Assembly (NCBI GenBank): GCA_021781185.1
Contig: JAJXXI010000058.1
Span: forward strand, 1 to 5,954
Direction of reading: 5' to 3'
Length of the DNA stretch: 5,954 nucleotides
Source of the DNA: a bacterium
Lineage (GTDB): Bacteria; Verrucomicrobiota; Verrucomicrobiia; Limisphaerales; UBA11358
Shown piece by piece: positions 1 to 5,954 of the stretch. Every line of letters starts with the position of its first letter. Within the stretch, counting starts at the first letter, position 1. Both the position numbers and the translations under genes were made by a program. Below the pieces are notes generated by a model that was not told where the DNA came from, did no database searches, and worked only from the letters and a program-made list of their open reading frames with translations.

Positions 1-1064
1 CCCTGCCCTGGTGCCCACACTTCGATGTCATAGGTTTTCGCGCTGCCAAAGCCCATGTCACCGGTGCAAAGCATGATGACGCGGTAATGCAGTCCGAGCA
101 GTTGCAAAACCTTTTCCGCATTCGCCACCATCTTTTCCAGTTCGTCATAACCGTGCTCTGGTTTGACGATTTTGATTAATTCCACCTTGTCGAACTGGTG
201 GACGCGGATCATGCCGCGCGTGCCGACACCCGCCGCACCGGCTTCGCCGCGAAAACACGGCGTGTAGGCGCAGTAACGAACGGGCAACTGCTTCTCCGCC
301 AGAATTTCCTCGCGATGAATGTTGGCCACCGGCGTTTCCGCCGTGGGGACCAGATAAAGTTTGCCGAGATTTTTCGCGTCGTCACCTTCCGCAACACCGT
401 AATATTGATCCTTGAATTTCGGGAACTGTCCAACGCCGACGAGACAATGTTCGCCGACCATGAACGGCGGCGAGACTTCCGTGTATTCGTGCTGCATGAT
501 GTGCAGATCCAGCAGGAAGGAAATCAGCGCCCGTTCCAGCCGTGCGCCCCAGTTTGTGTAGAGCAGAAAGCCACTCCCGGACAGTTTTGCCGCACGGGCA
601 AAATCCACCAGCTTCAGCGATTCACAAAGTTCCACGTGCGATTTGGGTTTGAAATCGCAATTGACCTTCGTGCCGTGAACGCGGATTTCGGGGTTCTCCT
701 CGGCGCTTTTGCCGACGACAACCGACTCATGCGGCAGATTGGGCAATTGCAGCATCAGCGCATCGCGGGCCACCTCGGCGGCGGCGGCCTCCTTGTCGAG
801 CGCGGAAATCTTGTCGCCTAAATCCTTGGTCTCGGCTTTTTTCGCCTCGGCCTCGGCCAGCTTCTTTTGGCCCATCAACGCACCAATTTCCTTGCTTACG
901 CGGTTGCGTTGCGATTTCAGGGTCTCAACCTCGGCCAGAAATTTGCGGCGTTGTTCGTCGAGCTTGAGCAGTTCGTCAATCTTTGTCTCATCCCCAGCCC
1001 CGCGCGTGGCGAGCCGCTGGCGGACAAAATCAGTCTTTTCGCGGATCAATTTGATGTCGAGCAC
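1..1064 (-). CDS. serS: Seryl-tRNA synthetase, C-terminus cut off by the window edge
   Basis: Cytoplasmic class II aminoacyl-tRNA synthetase that charges tRNA-Ser with serine. About 354 codons are visible of a family length near 425, so roughly the last 70 residues, including class II motif 3, lie beyond the left edge. The N-terminus begins VLDIKLIREKTDFVRQRLA, the usual SerRS start, followed to about residue 110 by a charged Lys/Glu/Ala-rich stretch matching the antiparallel coiled-coil arm that grips the tRNA-Ser variable arm. The catalytic core shows motif 1 around TNWGARLERAL (Trp172), the serine-binding TAE loop (241-243), motif 2 with FRGEAG (Arg272, Glu274) and GTRGMIRVHQFDKVEL, then CTGDMGFGSAKTYDIEVW from residue 333. 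The start is taken as GTG at 1064-1062 because the conserved MLDI-type N-terminus begins exactly there and no in-frame ATG lies between it and the upstream stop at 1112-1110. The Shine-Dalgarno is weak (AAAG about 8 nt upstream). Divergent from the small membrane protein gene. Identification is very secure. Confidence 0.97.
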   Translation of the reverse strand, partial: MLDIKLIREKTDFVRQRLATRGAGDETKIDELLKLDEQRRKFLAEVETLKSQRNRVSKEIGALMGQKKLAEAEAKKAETKDLGDKISALDKEAAAAEVARDALMLQLPNLPHESVVVGKSAEENPEIRVHGTKVNCDFKPKSHVELCESLKLVDFARAAKLSGSGFLLYTNWGARLERALISFLLDLHIMQHEYTEVSPPFMVGEHCLVGVGQFPKFKDQYYGVAEGDDAKNLGKLYLVPTAETPVANIHREEILAEKQLPVRYCAYTPCFRGEAGAAGVGTRGMIRVHQFDKVELIKIVKPEHGYDELEKMVANAEKVLQLLGLHYRVIMLCTGDMGFGSAKTYDIEVWAPGQ

Positions 1065-1122
1065 GCGATACTTTAAGAAAGAGGCTTTATCGCAGCAAGC
1101 TGATTGGTTTTAATTCCGTTGG
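1065..1122. promoter_or_regulatory. 58-bp divergent intergenic region, presumed to hold promoters for serS and the small membrane gene
   Basis: Two genes start on opposite strands from this short gap, so it should carry at least the serS promoter. On the minus strand TTGCTG and TAAAGT are separated by 17 nt and resemble a -35/-10 pair. They would place the transcription start almost at the GTG codon, giving a nearly leaderless mRNA. On the plus strand only a weak TTTAAT box is seen just before the ATG. These are consensus-by-eye matches, and the housekeeping sigma consensus of this organism is unknown. Confidence 0.35.
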
Positions 1123-1473
1123 ATGAAACTGTCAGAAAAGCTGAATGCCGTCCTCCGCGTGCCGCCACTGACCCGGTGGCGGATCATCCTCGCGTTGCTT
1201 GTGGCGGCGACGGCCGACGGCCTGCAACTGGTGCTCGGCCCGCTCGGCTGGGTGGTGGTTGACCAGGCGATAGACCTGGTGGCCATGGTTTTGACGGCGT
1301 GGATACTGGGATTTCACCTGCTGCTTCTGCCTACATTCGTTGTCGAACTCGTGCCAGTGACCGATATGCTGCCGACCTGGACGGGCTGTGTTGTGGCTGT
1401 CATTGCGTTGCGCAAACGAGGGCAGCGTCCGCCCCCGCCTCCTCATCCAGAGGAACCAACGATCGAAATCTGA
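1123..1473 (+). CDS. Small hypothetical integral membrane protein (116 aa)
   Basis: Not recognised as a named family. The protein has a short basic N-terminus (residues 1-20, ending TRWR), then hydrophobic stretches at about 20-46, 48-76 and 86-97, consistent with three or perhaps four membrane segments. The loops are short and contain conserved-looking polar spots (ADG at 31-33, VVVDQAIDL around 44-52, FVVELVPVTDMLPTWTG around 72-88). It ends in a cytoplasmic-looking tail with RKRG, a run of five prolines and acidic residues. The internal acidic and proline positions inside hydrophobic helices look selected rather than random. The ATG at 1123 is the only sensible start and leaves 58 bp to serS. 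leuD begins 35 nt after its stop, so the two may be co-transcribed. No function is proposed. A reverse-strand frame across the same bases gives a His/Arg/Gln-rich translation typical of a shadow. Confidence 0.75.
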   Translation: MKLSEKLNAVLRVPPLTRWRIILALLVAATADGLQLVLGPLGWVVVDQAIDLVAMVLTAWILGFHLLLLPTFVVELVPVTDMLPTWTGCVVAVIALRKRGQRPPPPPHPEEPTIEI

Positions 1474-1508
1474 TTGAAAATCGCGCCCGTAAACGCCACA
1501 TTCAGGCC

Positions 1509-2060
1509 ATGACGAAATCCGTTTTTACCGGCCCTGTGTATGTTGTTCGTGATAACATTGACACTGACCAGATTATTTCCGCGCAGTTTTTGAACCTTGT
1601 GCCCACCATTGCCGAGGAATACGAAAAGCTTGGCAGCCATGCGCTCGCCGGCCTGCCCGACTCGCTTTATCCAAACCGCTACGTCAAGGAAGGCCAGCTC
1701 GACAGTGAATATCCCATCGTGGTTGCCGGCAAAAATTTCGGCTGCGGCAGTTCCCGCGAACACGCGCCCATCGCCATGGGATCGGCAAATTGTGAATTGG
1801 TTCTGGCTGAAAGTTTTGCACGCATCTTCTTCCGCAACTGCGTGGCCACCGGTGAACTCTATCCCTGCGAATGCGCAGACCGGCTCTGCGATATTTTGAA
1901 GACGGGTGACGTCGTCACTGTGGATCTCGACCAGGCGACTGTCACCGTTCAAGCCACTGGCAAAGCGTATTCCTTCAAACCGCTCGGCGACGTTCGCCCG
2001 GTGGTGGATGCCGGCGGGCTGTTTAATTACGCCCGTAACAGCGGCATGATTGCCAAGTAA
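1509..2060 (+). CDS. leuD: 3-isopropylmalate dehydratase small subunit (LeuD)
   Basis: Small subunit of isopropylmalate isomerase, which with LeuC converts 2-isopropylmalate to 3-isopropylmalate in leucine biosynthesis, in the cytoplasm. The 183-residue product shows the N-terminal DNIDTDQIISAQFL motif, the aconitase-swivel signature GKNFGCGSSREHAP (GCGSSREHAP at 78-87), then AESFARIFFRNCVATGELYP and a C-terminal DVRPVVDAGGLFNYARNSGMI. The FFRN-VATGE and DAGG-F-YAR-GMI wording resembles plant-type small subunits more than the E. coli LeuD, from memory of those sequences. The iron-sulfur cluster belongs to LeuC, which is not in this window. The frame is open back to about 1299, but the ATG at 1509 is chosen because family homology begins immediately after it and the upstream part overlaps the membrane protein gene. 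The ribosome site is weak (CAGG just before the ATG). It could belong to a related hydro-lyase of the same superfamily, but LeuD is much the likeliest. Confidence 0.93.
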   Translation: MTKSVFTGPVYVVRDNIDTDQIISAQFLNLVPTIAEEYEKLGSHALAGLPDSLYPNRYVKEGQLDSEYPIVVAGKNFGCGSSREHAPIAMGSANCELVLAESFARIFFRNCVATGELYPCECADRLCDILKTGDVVTVDLDQATVTVQATGKAYSFKPLGDVRPVVDAGGLFNYARNSGMIAK

Positions 2061-2197
2061 GCGTCACTGCGCGGCCATCAATCTTGGATTCTCCCCGGCG
2101 GGTTATCAGCCTCGGAACGGCATGTTTGTGCCAGTGGACACCTATGCGCTGTTCTGGTAGGGTCGGTTTTGTCACCTAAGAACGCAGGCATGAAAAC
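2061..2197 (+). other. Intergenic region with a short protein-like open segment and no visible terminator
   Basis: No stem followed by a T-run is visible after leuD. One frame from 2077 to the stop at 2158-2160 reads INLGFSPAGYQPRNGMFVP and then VDTYALFW, which looks more like the end of a protein than random sequence. It has no credible start, because the frame opens only at about 2050 inside the end of leuD. It may be a gene remnant or chance. The rest, to the GH13 start, shows no recognisable gene. Confidence 0.25.
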
Positions 2198-2204
2198 ATG
2201 CTGC
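2184..2204 (+). promoter_or_regulatory. Inverted repeat / hairpin covering the first possible GH13 start codon
   Basis: GCAG-G-CATG, loop AAAA, CATG-CTGC forms an 8-bp stem with a single bulged G. It includes both the AGG that could act as ribosome site and the ATG at 2198. In mRNA it would hide that start; in DNA it could be a small operator. It may also be coincidental, since the palindrome CATG supplies half the stem. Confidence 0.3.
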
Positions 2205-3625
2205 ACACAGGATCAACCCAACCCCTAAATTCCATGAAGATAATTCAATCGAAAAGGCAGTGGCTGCTCGCGGTGGCTTTCATTGGCTGGCTGATGATGA
2301 GCCTCGTTGGCATATGCGCTGCGGAAACGAACACTTCGATCATTCGCACGACACCCGGCTGGCTTCGCAAGTCGGTGGTATATGAGATTTTTCCGCGTAA
2401 CTTCTCCCGGGATGGGAACCTCAATGGGATTACCGCCCAGTTGGACGAATTAAAGGATCTCGGGGTCAATGTTCTGTGGTTGATGCCCATCCAGCCGATT
2501 GGTGAAAAAATGAAGAAGGGCTCCATCGGCAGCCCCTTTGCCGTGCGCGATTTCTATGCCATCAACCCCGACTACGGCACCACGAACGATTTCAAGCGGC
2601 TGATTCAGGAAGCCCATCAGCGCGACATGAAAGTGGTCATGGACATTGTCGCCGGCCAGACCTCGTGGGACAGCGTGCTCATGAATCACCCGGATTTTTA
2701 CCTTCACGATACCAATGGTGCGATCATCCCGCCCGACCCCGCCTGGACCGATGTGGCCGGACTGAATTATAAAAACCCCCAGGTTCGAGACTACATGATC
2801 GGCATGATGGAATACTGGCTGAAGGATTTCGGGGTGGATGGTTTTCGTTGCGATGTCGCTCCGACGGTTCCAGTTAGTTTCTGGGAAACCGCCCGGGCCG
2901 ATCTGGCGAAAATCAATCCCCAGGTCATCATTCTCGCGGACGCCGGGGCCAGACCCGAACTGTTGCAAAAAGCATTCGATGTGGATTCCTCCTGGGCCTT
3001 GATCAGCACCCTGGATTTGGTGATGAAAAGCGTTGTTCCCGCCTATTACGTGAGAGAATCATGGGAACACACCTATCAGCAGTTTCCCAAAGGTGCATTG
3101 CATCTGCGCTTTAGCGACAATCACGAGGAAACCCGGGCGGTGGCCCGCTATGGCATCAATGGCGCGCTCGCGGCCCAGGTGCTCATGTTGACGTTGGACG
3201 GGGTTCCGCTTTTCTACAACGGCATGGAAGTGGGGGATGCCACCGAGTCGGCTGATCCAGCCTTGTTTGAAAAAATGCCGGTCTTCTGGCATCCCGGCGG
3301 CCGTCCGCCTCTGCGCGACATTTATCGAGATCTCATCCAGCTTCGGAAGCAAAATGCCGCGTTCACGAGCGGAGACGTTGTCTGGCAGGGGAATACGGCC
3401 AGCGGAGAGATCGTCAGCTTTCTGCGCAGGGATGCCCAGGATGAGTTTCTCGTCTTGATCAACCTTTCCAACCAACGCGTGGGCGGCTCGGTGGAGCTTT
3501 CGGACGCCGGGGGGTTTGAGCCGGTAAAAATTAGCAACCAGCCCATTCCAGTTGATACTGTCCTCCCGAATTTCGAGTTGACCGGCTACGGCTGGCAGAT
3601 TTTCCACCGCAGCCTTTCCCAGTAA
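2198..3625 (+). CDS. Secreted GH13 alpha-amylase-like protein with altered catalytic residues
   Basis: Exported GH13 (alpha-amylase family) TIM-barrel protein of 475 residues from ATG 2198, or 463 from ATG 2234. The second start gives a compact signal peptide (MKIIQSKRQ, hydrophobic core, likely cleavage near ICAA/ET) and is slightly preferred, although neither start has a strong ribosome site. The barrel begins at VVYEIFPRNFSRDGN (about 60-74), continues through AINPDYGTTNDFK (121-133), and a C-terminal beta-sandwich follows from about 390. Family region II is intact (GFRCD, nucleophile Asp219). Region I reads DIVAGQTS, with Gln154 where DxxxNH normally has His. Region III reads ILADA, with Asp248 in place of the acid/base Glu. 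Region IV reads FSDNHE, with Glu310 in place of the final Asp. The fold assignment is firm. Activity on alpha-glucans is doubtful, and an inactive binding protein or an altered enzyme is possible. Numbering is from the 2198 start. The reading frame is full length with no frameshift. Confidence 0.9.
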   Translation: MLHTGSTQPLNSMKIIQSKRQWLLAVAFIGWLMMSLVGICAAETNTSIIRTTPGWLRKSVVYEIFPRNFSRDGNLNGITAQLDELKDLGVNVLWLMPIQPIGEKMKKGSIGSPFAVRDFYAINPDYGTTNDFKRLIQEAHQRDMKVVMDIVAGQTSWDSVLMNHPDFYLHDTNGAIIPPDPAWTDVAGLNYKNPQVRDYMIGMMEYWLKDFGVDGFRCDVAPTVPVSFWETARADLAKINPQVIILADAGARPELLQKAFDVDSSWALISTLDLVMKSVVPAYYVRESWEHTYQQFPKGALHLRFSDNHEETRAVARYGINGALAAQVLMLTLDGVPLFYNGMEVGDATESADPALFEKMPVFWHPGGRPPLRDIYRDLIQLRKQNAAFTSGDVVWQGNTASGEIVSFLRRDAQDEFLVLINLSNQRVGGSVELSDAGGFEPVKISNQPIPVDTVLPNFELTGYGWQIFHRSLSQ

Positions 3626-3652
3626 AATTGTTTTTAGAAATGATTTGCGTTC

Positions 3653-3679
3653 TGCCGGAGTTAAAAAACTTCGCCGGCA
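3653..3679. other. Imperfect hairpin between the GH13 and GH20 genes
   Basis: TGCCGG at 3653-3658 pairs with CCGGCA at 3674-3679, and inside it AGTT pairs with AACT around an AAAA loop, with a 3-nt bulge (TCG) on the right arm. It sits 27 nt after the GH13 stop, where a terminator would be expected. No T-run follows on the plus strand, so it is not a canonical intrinsic terminator. It could be a weak terminator, a processing site or an mRNA-stability stem. Confidence 0.35.
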
Positions 3680-3724
3680 AAAATGCTTTCAAGTTTAATC
3701 GGGCGGCCATTTGTGGCTAACTAA

Positions 3725-5521
3725 GTGCCAATGCCTGCCCGCATTAAATTAAACCTGCTGCCCCTGCCTAGATCACTTGAATGCCAGCGTGGCACGTTCA
3801 TGCTGCCCCTTGAAAATTCATGGCATGCCATTCGGATCAATCCCAATGCCGCATCTCCACCAGATCATCCGCAGGCCTACACGCTCGCGATTTCCCCCAA
3901 AGGAATTGAGATTTCGTTTCGCGAAGCTGGCGGGCTGCATGCTGCCCTGGCAACCCTGCGGCAATTGCTCCGTGAATATGGACGTCGCCTGCCCTGTTTG
4001 AAAATCCGTGACTGGCCGGAATTTGCCCGACGCGGCGTGATGTTGGACGTCTCACGCGGTCGCGTGCCGAGGCTGGCCACGCTGCTTGACCTTGCGGAAA
4101 AACTGGCCGATTTCAAGATCAACGAACTGCAGCTCTACACGGAACACACCTTTGCCTATCGCAAATACCGATCCGTCTGGCAAAGCTGGGGCGCGCTCAC
4201 GGCGAAAGAAATTCAAATCCTCGACCGCCGCTGCCGCGACCTCGGCATTGATCTGGTGCCCAACCAGAATTCCTTCGGCCACCTGCGCTATTTCCTCAAC
4301 GACCCGCGGCTGAAAAAACTGGGGGAGTTCTCCGAACCTTACGAGGCAGACACAAAGGATTTTCTCCGGCGTCCCACCACACTCGCGCCCAATCATCCCG
4401 GCACCCTGCCCTTCCTGCGCGGACTTTACACCGAACTGCTGCCAAACTTCTCCAGCTCGTATTTCAATGTGGGCTGCGACGAAACCTGGGATCTGGGCAA
4501 AGGCCGGAGCAAAAAACTTTGCGCCGCCAGGGGCAAAGGCCGTGTCTATCTGGATTTCCTGAAGCGGATTCACCGGGAAGTTTCTCGGCGCGGCAAAACC
4601 ATGATGTTCTGGGGCGACATCATTTTGAAATATCCGCAGTTAATCCGCGAGCTTCCCAAAAACATCGTTGTGTTAAACTGGGGCTACGAGGCGGATCATC
4701 CCTTTGACACGGAAGCGGCTAAGTTTGCCAAAGCCGGCATTCCTTTCTACGTCTGTCCCGGCACGTCCACCTGGCAGACGCTGATCGGCAAACATGACAA
4801 CGCGATGGCAAATCTCTGCGCCGCAGCCAAGGCCGGCAAAAAACATGGCGCTCTCGGATACTTGATCACCGATTGGGGCGATGGCGGCCACCCGCAGCCG
4901 CCGGCCGTGAGTTGGCCGTTGCTGGCCGCCGGTGCGGCACTGGCCTGGACAGCCAAAGCTCCCGATGAAAAAAGACTGCTTTCCGCTTTGAATCGGGATG
5001 TGTTTGCGGATGCCACCGGCGCAATTGCCAGCGCCGCCATCAACCTTGGATCGGCGCATCAGAAGCTCGGCGTAAAGGCTTTGAATGAAACTCCGCTGGG
5101 CACGGTCATCGCCGCTCACCGGCCGCAGGACCGTGAATTGTTCTGTCGAAATGGGCTGAAGTGGTTTGCCAAAATCCCGCCGATAAAAATCCGCGCCACG
5201 CTTTGTGAGATCGAAAAGCAGCGTAACCGGCTCAGGCGGGCCAAGCCGCAAACTCAGGCCGGGAAAATACTGGCTTGGGAACTGGGGCTGGCGGCGCGGA
5301 TGGCCGCGCAATCGTGCCAGTTCATGCTGTGGCAGCAGGCGGTTGCCGCTGGGAAAACACTGCTGGCAAAACGACTCGCCCAGGATGGCATCCGCGACTT
5401 GCGAAAGCTGGAGCGGGATTTTAAAAAACTCTGGCCGTTGCGAAACAAAGCGACCCCACGGCATAGCACGCCGTTTTTGCGCTGGCGCATGGACGATTAC
5501 CGGCGGGGAAGTATCGGCTGA
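3725..5521 (+). CDS. GH20 beta-N-acetylhexosaminidase, GcnA-like
   Basis: Glycoside hydrolase family 20 enzyme expected to release terminal beta-linked GlcNAc (or GalNAc) by substrate-assisted catalysis. 598 residues from GTG 3725, or 596 from the ATG at 3731, which is at least as likely; neither has a clear ribosome site. Residues about 50-95 match the small alpha/beta GH20b domain (AYTLAISPKGIEISF, GGLHAALATLRQLL). The TIM barrel starts at RGVMLDVSRGRVPRL (103-117) and continues with LQLYTEHTFAYR (135-146) and GIDLVPNQNSFGHLRYFL (174-191). The catalytic Asp-Glu pair is present at 252-253 in FNVGCDETWDLGKGR, and the aromatic pocket residues appear as MMFWGDI, LNWGYE and TDWGDGG. The DExxDLGxGR wording and the GALTxxEIxxLDxxC stretch fit the GcnA-like branch. 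The last 180 residues are helical-looking and Arg/Lys-rich. No signal peptide is seen, so a cytoplasmic role on imported amino-sugar oligosaccharides is inferred. It follows the GH13 gene by 99 bp and ends directly against the convergent gene. Confidence 0.9.
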   Translation: MPMPARIKLNLLPLPRSLECQRGTFMLPLENSWHAIRINPNAASPPDHPQAYTLAISPKGIEISFREAGGLHAALATLRQLLREYGRRLPCLKIRDWPEFARRGVMLDVSRGRVPRLATLLDLAEKLADFKINELQLYTEHTFAYRKYRSVWQSWGALTAKEIQILDRRCRDLGIDLVPNQNSFGHLRYFLNDPRLKKLGEFSEPYEADTKDFLRRPTTLAPNHPGTLPFLRGLYTELLPNFSSSYFNVGCDETWDLGKGRSKKLCAARGKGRVYLDFLKRIHREVSRRGKTMMFWGDIILKYPQLIRELPKNIVVLNWGYEADHPFDTEAAKFAKAGIPFYVCPGTSTWQTLIGKHDNAMANLCAAAKAGKKHGALGYLITDWGDGGHPQPPAVSWPLLAAGAALAWTAKAPDEKRLLSALNRDVFADATGAIASAAINLGSAHQKLGVKALNETPLGTVIAAHRPQDRELFCRNGLKWFAKIPPIKIRATLCEIEKQRNRLRRAKPQTQAGKILAWELGLAARMAAQSCQFMLWQQAVAAGKTLLAKRLAQDGIRDLRKLERDFKKLWPLRNKATPRHSTPFLRWRMDDYRRGSIG

Positions 5522-5954
5522 CTATTTTTTAACCGTCGGACGCGGTTGAATGGGTGGCGGCGAGGACTTCGGCGCAGGTGAATTGGGCCGGCATTTCCTG
5601 GCATAATCCGCGATTTGCCCCGCCGCTCTCTGCGCCGATTCGATCACCGGACGGATGTCTTGGATTTGCTCCTGCACTTTGGCCGCCACCTCGCCGATTT
5701 TCGTTTCAGGAAACTTCATCTCGCCCATCACGAAATCCTTGAACGAACCCAGCGGCTCCAATATTGGACTGTCGAGTTTCGGCATCAATTCCGGCGCGGT
5801 CTTGGCCGGAGTCTCATAGCCGTTCACCACCCAGTCGAGCCTGCCGGTTTCGATGTCGAGCAGCAGGCCGTGAACGGGAATCCTCGGGCCGATGAGCGGG
5901 CTGTTTCGGACGTGGTCACAGGCTTTGATGACATTTTGCCGCTCGCTGCCGAAG
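5522..5954 (-). CDS. C-terminal part of a probable beta-carbonic anhydrase-like protein with a long tail
   Basis: The open frame runs off the right edge; about 143 codons are visible, ending in TAG at 5524-5522. From the edge it reads FGSERQNVIKACDHVRNSPL, then IGPRIPVHGLLLDIETGRLD and WVVNGYE. This VHGLxxDIxTG-type ending after a helix containing NVxxxxxxVRxSP is what the last part of beta-class carbonic anhydrases looks like, hence the assignment. The zinc-ligand motifs (CxDSR and HxxC) would lie off the window, so it cannot be confirmed. About 97 further residues follow: an acidic/proline linker, a likely amphipathic helical stretch (roughly from MGEMKFPETKIG to ADYARKCRP) and a Pro/Ser/Lys-rich end. 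A GTG at 5830-5828 would allow a separate 102-residue protein, but the frame and the homology continue smoothly upstream, so it is treated as internal. If the assignment is right, the enzyme interconverts CO2 and bicarbonate. Confidence 0.6.
   Translation of the reverse strand, partial: FGSERQNVIKACDHVRNSPLIGPRIPVHGLLLDIETGRLDWVVNGYETPAKTAPELMPKLDSPILEPLGSFKDFVMGEMKFPETKIGEVAAKVQEQIQDIRPVIESAQRAAGQIADYARKCRPNSPAPKSSPPPIQPRPTVKK

Noticed and set aside
198..821. 207-codon plus-strand ORF
   Set aside because: Antisense shadow of serS; the minus strand carries clear SerRS motifs throughout.
1299..1508. Upstream extension of the leuD reading frame
   Set aside because: Overlaps the membrane protein gene, shows no family similarity, and LeuD homology begins right at the ATG at 1509.
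2315..2340. Lipoprotein signal in the GH13 N-terminus
   Set aside because: The Cys in LVGICAA lacks a lipobox (Ile at -1), so cleavage by signal peptidase I is more likely.
2450..2968. 172-codon minus-strand ORF
   Set aside because: Antisense to the GH13 barrel, which is clearly the coding strand.
4673..5464. 263-codon minus-strand ORF
   Set aside because: Lies opposite the GH20 gene, has no recognisable motifs, and has composition typical of an antisense frame in GC-rich DNA.
5525..5547. AACCG/CGGTT stem next to a T-run as a bidirectional terminator
   Set aside because: The T-run precedes the stem on the plus strand and is an A-run after the stem on the minus strand, so neither orientation fits an intrinsic terminator; the stem is only 5 bp.
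5522..5830. Separate 102-residue protein starting at GTG 5830
   Set aside because: The same frame continues upstream to the window edge with carbonic-anhydrase-like sequence, so the GTG is an internal Val codon.

Overview
The window reads as a piece of an ordinary bacterial chromosome, moderately GC-rich, with tightly packed genes and weak or absent Shine-Dalgarno sequences. The mix of genes fits Verrucomicrobiota (Pedosphaera/Limisphaerales-like): a GTG-started seryl-tRNA synthetase, a plant-like LeuD, a GcnA-like GH20 enzyme and a secreted GH13 protein. That lineage is an inference from protein flavour, not something the sequence proves. There is no rRNA, tRNA, CRISPR array, transposase or phage gene, so nothing marks this as a mobile island.

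Layout from left to right. Positions 1-1064 on the minus strand are most of serS, whose C-terminus runs off the left edge. A 58-bp divergent gap separates it from a small plus-strand membrane protein (1123-1473). Next come leuD (1509-2060), a secreted GH13 alpha-amylase-like protein (2198 or 2234 to 3625) and a GcnA-like GH20 beta-N-acetylhexosaminidase (3725 or 3731 to 5521), all on the plus strand. The GH20 stop codon abuts the stop of a minus-strand gene (5522 to beyond the right edge), probably the C-terminal part of a beta-carbonic anhydrase-like protein with an unusual tail.

The genes do not form one pathway. serS is translation housekeeping and leuD is the small subunit of isopropylmalate isomerase in leucine synthesis; its partner leuC is not in the window. 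The GH13 and GH20 genes are both carbohydrate-related and lie in tandem, but one has a signal peptide and the other does not, and 99 bp with a hairpin separate them. A shared job is only a possibility.

The observation most worth following is in the GH13 protein. The fold and the nucleophile Asp are kept, but the region I His is Gln, the acid/base Glu is Asp and the region IV transition-state Asp is Glu. This suggests an inactive or altered GH13 protein. No convincing new multi-gene system is visible here.
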